NCBI GenBank assembly: GCA_037953625.1
Contig: CM075651.1
Location: 124,462,501 to 124,526,500, forward strand
From: Crotalaria pallida
Lineage: Eukaryota; Streptophyta; Magnoliopsida; Fabales; Fabaceae
Length of the DNA: 64,000 nucleotides
Direction: 5' to 3'
Under the pieces are notes generated by a model, which saw only the letters and a list, made by a program, of their open reading frames with translations, was not told the DNA's origin and searched no databases. Made by a program: the position numbers and the translations under genes. Each line of letters starts with the position of its first letter. Within the stretch, counting starts at the first letter, position 1. This document shows, one piece after another, positions 30,243-43,222 of this stretch.

Positions 30243-31715
30243 TCAATACCATTGTTGGAGGATTCGCGGGTGGAGGGGAAAAAAGAGGTGACCGAAAGAA
30301 GTATGTGGGTCAAGTTCTTTCTGTTGCCAGCCGACCAATTCAAAAGCCTAAAAAGAAGAATATCGTCATCAGCTTCAGTGATGAGGACTTCACTGACATA
30401 ATCCGAGACCACAACGATCCCATGGTAGTTACGGATCTGCTCGGCAATTATAAAGTGAAGAGGATTCTTGTGGATCAGGGAAGCTCAGCAAATATTATGT
30501 ACCTGGATTTGTTTGAAGCCCTGAAGCTGATAAGGTCTAATCTAACTCCGTTCGAAGGAAATTTGATTGCCTTTACGAGCCATTAGATTGTTCCCCTAGG
30601 CCATATCCACCTCCCAGTCACCCTGGGGGAACAACCATCCGCTCGAACAGAGATAGTAAAGTTTCTGGTCGTCCAGGCTCCGTCAGTATACAACGCCATC
30701 CTCGGTCGTACTGTACTCCAGTCTTTTGGCGCCGTTGTTTCAACTGTCCACCTAGCTATGAAATTTCCAGGGTCTAACGACAAGGTGGTCACGATGCGTT
30801 CTGAACAAGAGCTGGCTCGGAAGTGCTACAATATCAGCCTGGGTAAATTGAAGATCGAAGACGAAAAAATTATGCAAGAGCCACTAAATAAGGGAAGTGT
30901 TAACCTGGCAGATCTTGATGTAAGGGAGGATGATGAAACCAGACCAACCCCTCAGGGGGATTTCAAGAAGATAATCTTGGGCTCCGATCCATCCCGCTGT
31001 GTCAAGATTGGTGTTGGTCTTGCCGATGAAGTTGAGAAAGAGTTGACAGAACTGCTCATTGAGAACAAAGATCTATTTGCCTGGACCTCGGCAGACATGC
31101 CAGGCATTGACCCGAATTTCATCTGCCACAAATTAAGTGTATGTCCTGGCACTAAACCAATTTTCCAGAAGAAGAGGCGGGTCGGAACCGAAAAAGCTCA
31201 AGCCACAGAGGAAAAGGTTGCCGAACTGCTTGAAGCAGGGTTTATCAGGGAAGTGGTATACACCGATTGGCTGGCTAATCCCGTACTGGTCAAAAAATCT
31301 AATGGAAAGTGGAGAATGTGCGTGGATTATACAGACCTAAACAAGGTCTGCCCCAAAGATCATTATCCACTTCCTTGCATAGACAAATTAGTAGACAGCT
31401 CGGCAGGATACCAGAGACTATCCTTCATGGACGCTTATTCTGGCTACGATCAGATTCTGATGTATCCTCCGGATCAGGTGAAAACTTCCTTCGTTACTGA
31501 AAACGCTACGTACTGTTATAATGTCATGCCCTTCGGACTCAAGAACGCTGGGGCAACTTACCAGCGAATGATGAATAAAGTGTTCGGCCCACTTATCGGG
31601 CCCAGAATGGAAGTGTACATCGATGACATGATTGCCAAGAGTTTGAAGGAAGAAGACCATGCCAAGGACTTGAAGATCATTCTTGACAAAATTTGGCAAT
31701 ACGATATGAGGCTGA
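30239..31715 (+). pseudogene. pol: Protease and first half of RT of element D
   Basis: Protease motif V-D-Q-G-S-S-A-N near 30470 (Q in place of the usual T or S after the aspartate). In-frame TAG at 30584-30586, then linker and RT (about 31070-31715) with F-I-(R), W-R-M-C-V-D-Y and the catalytic Y-I-D-D box near 31616-31627. Homology to RT stops abruptly at 31715 in the thumb region just after the M-R-L-N segment. What follows is unrelated and belongs to the accessory ORF read from its other side. The missing RT half is found on the minus strand at the far right edge. Confidence 0.9.
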
Positions 31716-33293
31716 ATCTGTTCCTTTAGAAACTGTTTCTTTAGAAATTGGTTATGACACTGCTAATACTGTAAATCCTCCTACCCCCTCTTGTGGTGAA
31801 AGGATAAACGATTCATTCGAGGTAGAACCTTTGACCACGGAGTATCCCACCGATCCCGCAGAGGAAAGTAGGAGGCTATTAGCTTATAGGTTTGCCGAGC
31901 GTCGGGCTCAGATTAAGACTAGCCCAGAGTGCTTTACAAGAGGGAAAAAGTTTTGGGGAAAACCTATGAGGGTGAGGGGAAAAGGTCCAAGGCTCGGCCT
32001 TAGGTTTAAAATTAAAATACTTGCTATGAAAAATGTTAACGCCGAGCCTTTTACTTTTTCCCCAGATATGGTGGAGCGCAGGTGTGTGACCCATCCCGAA
32101 GAATTCCCTTTACCACCCAACCATGCGGAGTATGACGAAACTTTCGATCGAGAAGTACTCGGGACGAGGCCCTCTTTGCTTACGACGGATAGTTTGAACC
32201 ATCTCCGACCTATTCTAACCCCTCCGAACGCCAACAGGAATGCCTCGGAATTTTCTTTGATGCATGTGAGCATAGACGACCGCATATGCTTCAAAGTGTC
32301 AGTAAACCAACAGTTTTTCTACTTCTACGAGGAGATAGCCACGAGGGTCGGAATTCGTGTGCCATTTTCCACCTTCGAAATAGAGGTTCTTAACCACCTA
32401 GGCATAGCCCCGAGTCAGCTGCATCCGAGTGGGTGGGCCTTTGCCAGAGCATTCCAACAATTTTGCGATGCTGAGGGTCTGGTCGCGATGCTACGAGCCA
32501 TTTTTTGGATATATGCCCCTCAAGTAAACAAATATGGTGACTCCAAAGGGCTCTGGGTGTCGCTGAAGGCTCGGAAAGACCATGCCCTTTTTGCTAAGGT
32601 TACCGACTCTTGGAAATCCTTCAAACCTCGTTTCTTCAAGTATGAATATACGGGAGCCGAGGTATGCTGGTTCATGAAGCGAGTTGAAGATGGAGAAGAA
32701 ATTAAGGTTGTGCCTCAGTTCCCGCTAAGCTGGTCGGGCGATATTTATGAGAGAGGAGCCTCGTTATACCAATTTGACTACAAAGTGGATTTGAGTAGGG
32801 CCGAGAGACGTGTATGTGATCGGGTTTTGGAATATCTCCAAGAAAAAGGCCAGATTGATACGAAACAAATACTTTTGAAGAGAACAAAGGCTGAAGTGAA
32901 GACCGAGCTGGGTATCCATTTTTTTTTGCTCGGTCTGATACTGACATACTCTTTCTGTTGCAGGGAAAATGGTGAAAAAAGCATCTAAGGCCAAGAAGAG
33001 TGTTGCTGCCTCATCTAGGATGGCTCAACTAGCTGCGATGAAGGCCGGTTCTGGTTCATCGAGTAGGAGCCAGTCCTCCAGGCCAACACCGACTGACAGT
33101 CCAACCGTTACTCCCAGTGTTGCCCCTGCCGAGGGAGTCCGTGTTGTCGAAGTTGCTGAAGTTAACGCAGAGGCTCAGCCGAGTGCCGAAGGTACTCCCG
33201 AGCGTCCCCCCAAGAGGCCTCGGATGGACAAGGGAAAAGGGGTAGCTGGGGAGTGGCTTAACCTTAGTAAATACCACAAAGGGATCCAAGGCT
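31716..33293 (+). pseudogene. Accessory ORF of element D (PF04195-like), first part
   Basis: An open frame enters at the breakpoint and reads on to 32911. Then a predicted small intron (32912-32963, GT...AG, 52 bases) leads into the frame starting M-V-K-K at 32969 without frame loss. The middle part (about 32240-32800) resembles the plant 'putative gypsy type transposon' domain (F-S-T-F...E-V-L-N-H-L-G-I-A-P-S-Q-L-H-P-S-G-W). The second exon begins basic, then Ser/Pro-rich. Solo LTR H cuts it at 33293; it resumes at 43602 and again at 60233. Relative to pol of the same element this ORF is antisense, as known for accessory ORFs of some Tat elements. Function unknown. Confidence 0.75.
32912..32963 (+). 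other. Predicted intron in accessory ORF of element D
   Basis: Donor G|gtatcc and acceptor ttctgttgcag|GG, with a T-run in between. Removing it joins the two frames through a single glycine codon. At 52 bases it is shorter than most plant introns. Confidence 0.5.
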
Positions 33294-34502
33294 TGATGAA
33301 ACCACAATTGGTGGTAGAAACTACTAAGGAACCCTAGGAGAACAACTAGAAGGGGGGTTGAATAGGTGTTTAAGAATCCTTGAAAGATTTTCGAAAGAAA
33401 CGAATCGAAACAATTAAAACAAATGATTTTTGCAAAAAGCTCAGCTCTTAATCGATTAAACTGTGTCTTAATCGATTAAGACCAGAATTTTCACAAAATG
33501 TAAATCGATTAAAGCCTCTCTTAATCAACTAAGCACATACAAAACTGAAAAATCACTTTTCAATCGAATACGAAAATCAATCAATTAACACGTATGATCA
33601 GAGATTCAGTAGAAAAGATTAACACTAATATTCTTATTGATTACCTAGGTTATGAAAATGACTTTCCCAAATCAATTTACACAATTAAGATTCAATTTAA
33701 TCACTTATGAAAAATCACTCTTTTTCTAGGTTTTCAACCAAGAACATATGAAATGACAAGAATGTAAAGAGTTAAGGGTTTAGAGATACTGCAAAGTGAT
33801 TTATCCTGGTTCACTTTCATCCACTTGAAAGCTACATCCAGTCCCCTCTTCAACCAAGAGAGATTCTTCGCTATGAGGAATTAGAGTTCTCAAATTACAA
33901 ACAAATGCCTCTCAAGACTCCCTTCTTGATAGCCTCCAAGAGATACACCACACTCTTGTTTTGCAATCCTATTGACCCTCTAATCTAACCTCTACCCTTT
34001 GCTTGTTGATAACTCCACACAACAAGTCTTCCACTTTGCTCGTTGATACCTCACAACAAGACTTCACTTTGCTTGATGAACCACCAAGACTTCTTCTTCA
34101 ATTTGAACTTGCTTGATGATAATCGACACACCAAGGCTTCTTCTTTTGTTGTAGATAGCTTGCCTCTTGCAAAGATTACAACTCAAATGAAAAACCATAA
34201 TAATCCTATGAATATCTTTCAATAGCTATGACAATATCACATAAGAGATTCCAAGATTCTTGATCAAAGAAATGTAAAAGTGAAAAGCTTTGATCTATGA
34301 AATTGAGAGATAATAGTGTGGCTTGATCTTTGTAAAAATGGATATGAAAAATTGTTCTAATGTGTTCTCATGATTCACAAAGGTTAGGAAAAGATTTATA
34401 TAAAAAACCCAAAAGTTAGGAAACTTAAAAACTGATTTTGAGAAATGAAAAACGTATTTTAAAAACCAGTTTTACAGGTCTTAATCTGTAACAAAGTGTA
34501 TG

Positions 34503-35625
34503 TGATGAGCATTTTATTTCCCATTATTCCTTGCATTATTTTACTCCTATTATTGATACTTGTTGCCTATTTGACATTGTTTAGCTTGATTTAGTGATTT
34601 AGAGTTTATTGGACTACTATTCTGAATATTGTTTAATTTGGGATTATTTAGCCTAATTAATTCTATTTCTATTTTCAGGTCATATTTGGCACAAGGGCTT
34701 TTTGGACATTTTGGGAATGAAGATTTAATGCTGGAAGAGAAGATATATGATGAATTGAAGATTGTAATCTATCTTTAGGATTAGTTGAGATTTAGTTATA
34801 TCTTTTAAGATTTAGATTTTATCTATAAGATATTTTTTAGATTTCATTTAGAGATTAAGCTTTCCTTAGGATTTGGGCCCATGATTTAGGCCCGTTTTGT
34901 GATTTAAAAAGCCAAATTCGTGTAAACCCTTGGGGAGACCTTCCATTCACGTTTTTTTTACATTCTCTCTCATAGAGAAGGCATAGTTTTTCTCTCCAAG
35001 CTTGTGGAGGCTGCTAGGGTTTCTCTCTCTTCCCTTTCTACACGTTTTTGGTATTTTTCTTCATGGAAGGCTAAACTCTTAGGTTAAATCCCTTTGGTAA
35101 TGTATCACATACTCTTGAGGTTTTGTTCTTAATGCTATTTCGTTTTTATTCACTATTTTCATGCTTATTGATATGTTATGGTTCGCTTAGTTCCATTCTA
35201 TAGAGATAATCCATGTGTATGAATGCTTAATTTATGCAAACTCGTAAAAACTCCATGCTTAGGCTTTTAATGCTTAATTAGAGGTTTGGGTTTTGGGGTG
35301 AGAATTGAATTTTCGCTTAGTATTTAATTCTCACGAGTTGGACAGTGAAGAGGAAAGAAATTGATCTTTTGTGACCGATGATAGAGTTGTGAACGCGAGC
35401 CAAAGGGGTTTATCCGCTTTTCCTTATCTGTTTCTTCGTTTTGATTTAATTCTGTTTTGATTTCAATTATTCAATATTCAATACAAAAAAAACCCCCCTG
35501 TTTTCTATGCATACTATGTGTTCGACCTTTTGCTTGATAAGATATTCCTTGGGAGACGACCTAGGAGTCAATTCCTAGTACTATACTTAAACTGTTTGTA
35601 TTTGTATCGGGTACGGCCTCGATCA
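34503..35625 (+). repeat. 5' LTR of element F
   Basis: 1123 bp, TGATGAGC...CTCGATCA, same family as the LTRs of element C in the opposite orientation. Confidence 0.96.
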
Positions 35626-35629
35626 AATT

Positions 35630-35647
35630 TGGCGCCGTTGCCGGGGA
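35630..35647 (+). other. Primer binding site of element F (tRNA-Asp)
   Basis: TGGCGCCGTTGCCGGGGA, perfect 18-base complement to the 3' end of tRNA-Asp, four bases after the LTR. Confidence 0.95.
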
Positions 35648-36350
35648 ATATCGGTTCTTGCCAAAGGTCATTAGTAGTTAGTTAGTGTCGTAGTTAGTAT
35701 AGTTATTATAGTGTGTCGTGTCTGATTTAGGGTCTAGTAGTCAATTTTGATAACCGGTTGAAGTTGCACTGTTTGCTGTTTTGCTATTTTGTTGCAATTA
35801 GTGTATTTGATTGATTCTGTGGTTGCTAGTTCACATAGTTGTGGGTGGAATTTTTGCACGAAAATTTATATCCACACTACTTTTATCATATAAAAAGGTT
35901 TTGAGGCACCACGATCACTCAGATCATCACTGGTTGTGAGTTCCAGAAAAATTTTCCAAGTTTTAGCAGCACTTTCTTCAAATCGTCGCAACTTTTGACA
36001 CGTAACTCGGAATTTGACGAATTTTATATCAAATCGAAGGGAATTTTCTGAATAATCTGATTTTTCTCACTTTGTTAGAAAACTCCTTCGTCTGGATCCT
36101 GAAAAAGCCGTTTTACTATTTCTTTTTTATTTTACAAGTTTTATTTTCTTAGTTTTTGGTCTCTGATTTAATTGTTTGCCTTGGTTCCCTTTTGAATTCT
36201 GTCCTCAAACTTTTTGTGGTATGTTTTCATGATTTTAGGGTGCTGAAAAAAATTAAGAAAAAAATTTTAAAAATAAAAAAATTTTGTTGCCTATTTTGGT
36301 CATGTATATTAGTGACAGTTTGCTATGCTACATGGTGTTCTGTTCAGTAC
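35648..36350 (+). other. 5' leader of element F
   Basis: AT-rich leader of about 700 bases, colinear with the leaders of C and G1. The gag frame stays open upstream to 36156, but that extension is leader sequence and starts before the conserved gag Met. Confidence 0.85.
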
Positions 36351-39300
36351 ATGACTAGGGGCAACCCAAGCTACTTGCATCCATATAACCCTGAAATTGA
36401 TAGAACTTATCACAGACTAGTTAGACAAAATAGGAACCAGTCCATAGGTAGTGAGTCTATTGAGTCTTTACATAGTGAGTCTGCTTCTTTTTCTTCTATT
36501 CCTATAAATTCTGATTCTTATTCTGATTATTCTGAAAATATGGCTCAACCTCCACCACGTGAGAGGACATTGAGGGAGCTGGCTGCACCTGATTTCACTA
36601 TTGAAGATTTGTGCATCCAGTATCCCGATGACCCGTATGAGCTAAGGTCTGGACTAATTCATTTGTTGCCCAAGTTTAATGGTCTTGCAGGTGAGGATCC
36701 TCATAAACATCTCAAGCAGTTCCATATTGTCTGTGCTACTATGAAACCACATGATGTGCAAGAGGATCATGTTTGTCTTAAGGCATTCCCACACTCCCTA
36801 GAGGGGCTAGCCAAGGATTGGTTGTACGATCTGGCCCCTGGTTCTATCACAGTCTGGGATGACCTGAAGAGGGCATTTTTGGAGAAATTCTTCCCTGCAT
36901 GCAGAACAACATCAATCCGAAAGGATATATCAGGCATCAGGCAACAAAGTGGAGAAAGTCTCTATGAGTATTGGGAGAGATTCAAGAGACTGTGTGCGAG
37001 CTGCCCCCACCATCAGATCTCAGAGCAGCTGCTTATTCAATATTTCTATGAAGGTCTCAACCTCATGGAGAGAAACATGCTTGATGCTGCAAGTGGTGGT
37101 GCCCTAGGAGACATGACACCTTTAGAATCCAGAGTCAAGATTGAGAAGATGGCTTCCAATTGTCAACAATTCCATGCAAGGGGCAACAGCGATGCAATCA
37201 TAGTGAGAGGAGTGAATGATGTTGGCACAAGTTCTGGTAAGGTTGAGAAGCTTGAACAGAAGATAGATTCACTTACAACTTTGGTCACTCAATTGGCCAT
37301 CAACCAGAAGAAGTTGTCTCTGCCTGCTAGATTATGTGGCATATGCACATCCGCTGAGCACCCCACAGATGCATGCCCTTATGTGCAGCAGTAACCAACG
37401 ACTGGTGCTGACCAACCTGAGGCATATGCCGCCAACATCTTCAACAGTAGAAACCAGCAGCCACAGAACTTTGATCTCTCTACCAATAGATACAACCCTG
37501 GTTGGAGGAACCATCCCAACCTGAGATGGTCTGATCAGCAGCAACCTTCACAGGTTCAATTTCAGAACAATTCTAGACCACCATATGTACCTCCTCCAGT
37601 CCAGCAACAGAGACAACAACAAGCTAATTCTGCACCACCAGCTCCTAGTACTGAGCAGCAGCCTTCATTGGAAGAGCTGATGAAACAGATGACCATGCAA
37701 AATCTCCAATTCCAACAGGAAACTAGAGCATCCATTCAAAGACAAGAGGCCTCCATTCAATCTTTGACCAATCAGATGGGACAAATGGCAACAACAATCA
37801 ACACTATGCAATCTTAGAATTCTAACAAGTTGTCATCCCAAACAGTGATCAATCCAAACCAGAATGTGAATGCCATTAGTCTAAGGTCAGGGAAGCAGAT
37901 TGTCACACCCACACCAGAATCTGACCTCAACAAAGATGATCTAGTTTCAACCAACAAGAAGAGCCAAATGGTCGAGGAGAGTGAGCACACAAGTACCAGA
38001 AAATCCCATCCAGCTCAGCCTTCCACAAGCACAACACCTGCTGCTGCCCAACAACCACCCCCCATTCGTCTTCCTTTCCCACCAAGGGGGGTGACTCAAA
38101 GCAAGAAAATGGAAGAGATTGACAAAGAGATACTTGACACATTCAGGAAGGTGGAAGTCAACATACCCCTTCTTGATGCAATCAAGCAAATTCCAAGGTA
38201 TGCAAAGTTCTTGAAGGATCTATGCACACACAAACGGAAGCTCAAGGGCAATGAGAGGATCAACATGGGAAGAAATGTCTCTGCTCTTATAGGTAAACCC
38301 ATCCCTCATATTCCTGAAAAGTGTAAGGATCCTGGAACTTTCTCTGTGCCTTGTATCATAGGTAATACTAAATCTGAGAATGCTTTGCTAGATTTAGGAG
38401 CATCTATTAATGTTATGCCTATGTCTGTTTTCAAGTCTCTTTCACTTGGACCTCTTCAACCTACGGGTGTGGTTATTCACTTGGCAAATAGATCTACTGC
38501 CTACCCCGCAGGTTTGATAGAGGATGTCCTGGTTCGGGTTAAAGAGCTTATATTTCCTGCTGATTTTTATATTCTTGATATGGAAGAGGACACCTCTCGT
38601 AGTGTTGTCCCTATCATATTAGGGAGACCATTTTTGAAAACAGCCCGAACCAAGATAGATGTGCATGCAGGTACACTTTCCATGGAATTTGATGACAGTG
38701 TGGTTCGATTCAATATTTTTGATGCTATGAAACATTTTTCTGATGACCACTCTGTTTTTCATGTTGACTTGATTGATGATCTGATTGATGAGCATGTTCT
38801 AGACTTTTTGCATGATTATGATTTGCCATCTTTCACTAGCTCATTTACTTGTTCTGCATGTTCTGATTCCGAAATGTGCACTGCATGCATTGAAATTGAC
38901 CAGTTTTTAAATTCTGCTACTGCATCTGTTGATTCATATGATATAGATTCAGATCATGCTAACCCCATTTCTGTTTTGCATGAGTCTAATTCACTTGTTC
39001 AGGTGCAGGCGGCAGAATCCAATTCTGCTGCTCCTTTAGTTCCATCTGTGATGCAGACACCTTTATTGGACCTGAAGCCCCTTCCTCCTCATCTCAAATA
39101 TGCTTACTTGGAGGCTGAGCAGAAACTTCCAGTGATCATCTCTACCTCCCTTTCTGTTGATCAAGAGAAGCAGTTGCTGGATGTGATTAGAGCAAACAAA
39201 AGGGCAATAGGATGGACTTTGGCAGACATACCTGGTATTAGCCCCTCCATGTGCATGCATCGGATTTTATTGGAGGATGGGGCTAAACCGGTGAGACAAC

Positions 39301-40367
39301 CCCAGAGACGGTTGAACCCCCAGATTCTTGATGTGGTGAAGAAAGAGGTCACCAAGCTGCTGCAAACTGGCATTATCTACCCCATTTCAGACAGCACTTG
39401 GGTAAGCCCGGTTCAAGTAGTTCCCAAGAAGTCTGGGGTGACAGTTGTCAAAAGTGAGAAGGATGAGCTGATTCCCACTAGAGTGCAGAACAGTTGGAGA
39501 GTCTGCATTGATTATAGAAAGCTCAACCAGGCGACCCGCAAGGATCACTTTCCTCTTCCCTTCATTGATCAGATGTTGGAGCGCCTGGCAGGTAAATCTC
39601 ACTATTGCTTCTTAGATGGTTTCTCTGGTTATTTCCAAATCTGTATTGCACCAGAGGACCAACATAAGACTATATTTACCTGTCCTTTTGGTACATTTGC
39701 TTATAGGAAGATGCCTTTTGGCCTATGTAATGCTCCTGGCACTTTTCAAAGATGTATGATGAGTATTTTTAATGACTTACTTGAGCATTGCATAGAGGTC
39801 TTCATGGATGATTTTAGTGTATATGGTTCCTCTTTTGATGCATGTCTTGATAGTTTGTCTAAGGTGCTTAATAGGTGCATTGAAACTAACCTTGTCTTGA
39901 ATTTTGAAAAATGTCATTTTATGGTAGAACAAGGCATAGTCTTAGGGCAAATTATTTCGCATAAGGGCATAGAGGTTGACCCTGCTAAGCTGCATGTAAT
40001 ATCACATTTGCCTTACCCCTCTTGCGTGCGAGAGGTGCGTTCTTTTCTTGGCCATGCAGGTTTCTATCGCAGGTTTATTCAGAACTTTAGCTCAATTTCC
40101 AGAAAGGAGTTCTTGGTTGGTCAAAAAGTGTTGCTCTACAACTCTAGGCTTGGACTCATAAGTGGAAAGCTCCGCTCTAAATGGATTGGACCGTTTGTAG
40201 TCACCCAGGTGTTTCCTTATGGCACTGTGGAGATCAAGAGTGAGTCCACAGACAAGAGCTTCAAAGTCAATGGTCACCGACTCAAGCCTTTCCTAACCTC
40301 TCCTACTTTGGATGATGCACCTGTGGAGGAAGTCTTATTGGTCGACCCCATTTTTGACCCACCATGA
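36351..40367 (+). pseudogene. gag-pol: Gag-protease-RT of element F, fused to integrase C-terminus
   Basis: Starts at the conserved M-T-R-G-N Met. Gag capsid domain, zinc knuckle near 37338-37380, then a TAA at 37392-37394 (C-to-T change of a glutamine codon) and a TAG near 37816-37818, both in the linker. The rest (37830-40367) is one frame of 845 codons: protease (L-D-L-G-A-S near 38390), RT with F-M-D-D near 39800, then a direct jump near 40092 from the R-R-F-I-Q-N-F segment to the integrase tail (S-R-K-E-F-L-V...). RNase H and the integrase core are missing. Both break sides share AGC, which suggests microhomology-mediated deletion. Confidence 0.93.
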
Positions 40368-42099
40368 TTTAGGGAGTCTACTTTTCTCCTTCTTTACTAC
40401 TTTTATTCCACTTGTCTATATCTGTCTGATTCTGCTATTTGTTTTACATTGAGGACAATGTGTGATTTAACTGTGGGGGGAGAGTAGTTTAGGTTGCATA
40501 TTTTTGCTTTGATTTTTTAGGTTTTGCTAAGTTTTGGGCATTTTCTTGCATGTTTTTGCTTCATTTTAGTAGAGTCTTGGTATCTTGTGTCTGAATTCAT
40601 GCATTTCTGTGTGTAAAGTTGCTTTTGATAATTAAGAGGTGGTAACACTGTGATAGAATTGTCCCTTTTGTGAGGATTTGAGCCTTAATTGTGGGCGGAT
40701 TGCTATATATGCCACCTATTAAGAGGTTGCATATTTTTGCTTTGATTTTTTAGGTTTTGCTAAGTTTTGGGCATTTTCTTGCATGTTTTTGCTTCATTTT
40801 AGTAGAGTCTTGGTATCTTGTGTCTGAATTCATGCATTTTTGTGTGTAAAGTTGCTTTTGATAATTAAGAGGTGGTAACACTGTGATAGAATTGTCCCTT
40901 TTGTGAGGATTTGAGCCTTAATTGTGGGTGGATTGCTATATATGCCACCTAATTTTTCTTTCATGTGTGATTGCACTCTGGATTACTTGCACTCTAGAAC
41001 TTGACTTGACTCTTGTTGATACTTGATATTCCCATGCACATTTTGAAATGATTTAGGCATTGTTTTTTTTCTTGAATAAGCCACTAGCCATATGAGCCTA
41101 CCTTGAATGAATTTATCCTTTGATAGCCCCTTTGAGCCTTTATATCCCTTTTCTTTGTTCTTTAGCTCATTACAAGCCTATGACTGAAAAACCATGATTG
41201 TCCTAACCTTAGGGAATGTTGGAGCTTTGGAATTGTTTTGGGAATGGGTATTAAGTAAGCGAGGGTGCTTTGTTCTTCATCTCTTGTGAGTTCTGGGTTT
41301 TGCCTCTATGGTCGGTGATGTAATTATGGCTTTATCTCATTATGCCATTTTTATTGTTTCTTCTTTTCTTTCGTTCATGAAGTTCTGCAATGTAATGCAA
41401 TTCAAAAAAAAAAAAGAAAGAAAAAAAAAAGAAGAAGAAGAAGAAGAAAAAGAAAAAAAATGGAATAAAAGGTTGATTGAGGCATGGAGGTTTGGAATTA
41501 GAGGTTGTTGTTATGTTTACCATTTCATTCTGGGGTGGATTGTGCTTATTTTTTTTACTTGTTCCCCATTGCTCCTCTATTCCCTGGGTTTTAGCTACAT
41601 TTCCCATATTTTTATCCTACCTTGTCCTTGGCCCCATTACAACCCTGAAAAGACCTTTTGATCTTAATGTGCATGTGTGTTGATTGTTGATGTTAGAGGC
41701 TTGTCAAGCCTATGGTTGTGTTTGTTTTTCATGATGTGCCTTGAGTGTAAACACTGATTAACCTTAAACACTTGAGTGTAAACACTATTGAGTGATCCTT
41801 GTGAGTTTCTACCATCTTTGTGACTACCCTCTTGATGTCATTGGTTTTCTTTGCATATTTGAAATAATTGGATGATGTTCATGGATGCTTTGATTCTTTG
41901 GTCCTTATTTTCTTCATGTGCTCGATTTTGCCCATTTCTTTGCATTTCCCAGAATTCATTGTGAAGTATGTAATCTCTTAGGTTTGCATTCATTAGTTTT
42001 AATAATCTTGTTACATGATTCACTTTGGTGCATATTGATTTTCTCAGTCCTAATTCTTAGTTTTGCCCAGGAGTGCAAAAGGATAAGTGTGGGGGTATT
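40368..42099 (+). other. 3' non-coding region of element F
   Basis: About 1.7 kb without an env-like gene. It contains a G-rich purine run (40473-40486), a 233-bp tandem duplication (40491-40950), an (AG/A)-rich tract (41405-41460), repeated 'cttgagtgtaaacact' words near 41742-41790, and the polypurine tract AGTGTGGGGGTATT (42086-42099). A short sense ORF (41918-42181) with a hydrophobic stretch crosses into the LTR. Confidence 0.85.
40491..40950 (+). repeat. 233-bp tandem duplication in element F
   Basis: Copy 1 is 40491-40723 and copy 2 is 40724 to about 40950, nearly identical, starting AGGTTGCATATTTTTGC. Elements C and G1 have a single copy at the same place, so the duplication happened in F or its recent parent. 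Confidence 0.92.
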
Positions 42100-43222
42100 T
42101 GATGAGCATTTTATTTCCCATTATTCCTTGCATTATTTTACTCCTATTATTGATACTTGTTGCCTATTTGACATTGTTTAGCTTGATTTAGTGATTTAGA
42201 GTTTATTGGACTACTATTCTGAATATTGTTTAATTTGGGATTATTTAGCCTAATTAATTCTATTTCTATTTTCAGGTCATATTTGGCACAAGGGCTTTTT
42301 GGACATTTTGGGAATGAAGATTTAATGTTGGAAGAGAAGATATATGATGAAGTGAAGATTGTAATCTATCTTTAGGATTAGTTGAGATTTAGTTATATCT
42401 TTTAAGATTTAGATTTTATCTATAAGATATTTTTTAGATTTAATTTAGAGATTAAGCTTTCCCTAGGATTTGGGCCCATGATTTAGGCCCGTTTTGTGAT
42501 TTAAAAAGCCAAATTCGTGTAAACCCTTGGGGAGACCTTCCATTCACGTTTTTTTTACATTCTCTCTCATAGAGAAGGCTTAGTTTTGCTCTCCATGCTT
42601 GTGGAGGCTGCTAGGGTTTCTCTCTCTTCCCTTTCTACACGTTTTTGGTATTTTTCTTCATGGAAGGCTAAACTCTTAGGTTAAATCCCTTTGGTAATGT
42701 ATCACATACTCTTGAGGTTTTGTTCTTAATGCTATTTCGTTTTTATTCACTGTTTTCATGCTTATTGATATGTTATGGTTCGCTTAGTTCCATTCTATAG
42801 AGATAATCCATGTGTATGAATGCTTAATTTATGCAAACTCGTAAAAACTCCATGCTTAGGCTTTTAATGCTTAATTAGAGGTTTGGGTTTTGGGGTGAGA
42901 ATTGAATTTTTGGTTAGTATTTAATTCTCACGAGTTGGACAGTGAAGAGGAAAGAAATTGATCTTTTGTGACCGATGATAGAGTTGTGAACGCGAGCCAA
43001 AGGGGTTTATCCGCTTTTCCTTATCTATTTCTTCGTTTTGATTTAATTCTGTTTTGATTTCAATTATTCAATATTCAATACAAAAAAAAACCCCCTGTTT
43101 TCTATGCATACTATGTGTTCGACCTTTTGCTTGATAAGATATTCCTTGGGAGACGACCTAGGAGTCACTTCCTAGTACTATACTTAAACTGTTTTTATTT
43201 GTATCGGGTACGGCCTCGATCA
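42100..43222 (+). repeat. 3' LTR of element F
   Basis: 1123 bp, about 15 differences from 34503-35625. Confidence 0.96.

Larger units (their letters stand above)
34503..43222 (+). mobile_element. Athila/Calypso-type element F, internally deleted
   Basis: 8720-bp element in + orientation with perfect target duplication GTATG (34498-34502 and 43223-43227). LTRs 34503-35625 and 42100-43222, both 1123 bp, about 15 differences (1.4%). tRNA-Asp primer site 35630-35647, polypurine tract 42086-42099. The coding frame (36351-40367) has two stops and an in-frame deletion of RNase H and the integrase core with breakpoints different from those in C. Confidence 0.96.

Noticed and set aside
32702..32994. 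Three overlapping reverse-strand ORFs opposite the D accessory ORF
   Set aside because: Low-complexity shadows of the + strand frame; no motif.
36156..36350. Longer start for Athila F gag
   Set aside because: The frame is open upstream, but this is leader sequence shared with C and G1; the conserved first Met is at 36351.
40368..42099. env-like gene in Athila F (and the same region of C and G1)
   Set aside because: Expected for Calypso/Athila, but no ORF above about 117 codons and no env motifs; the region is non-coding apart from a short hydrophobic ORF.
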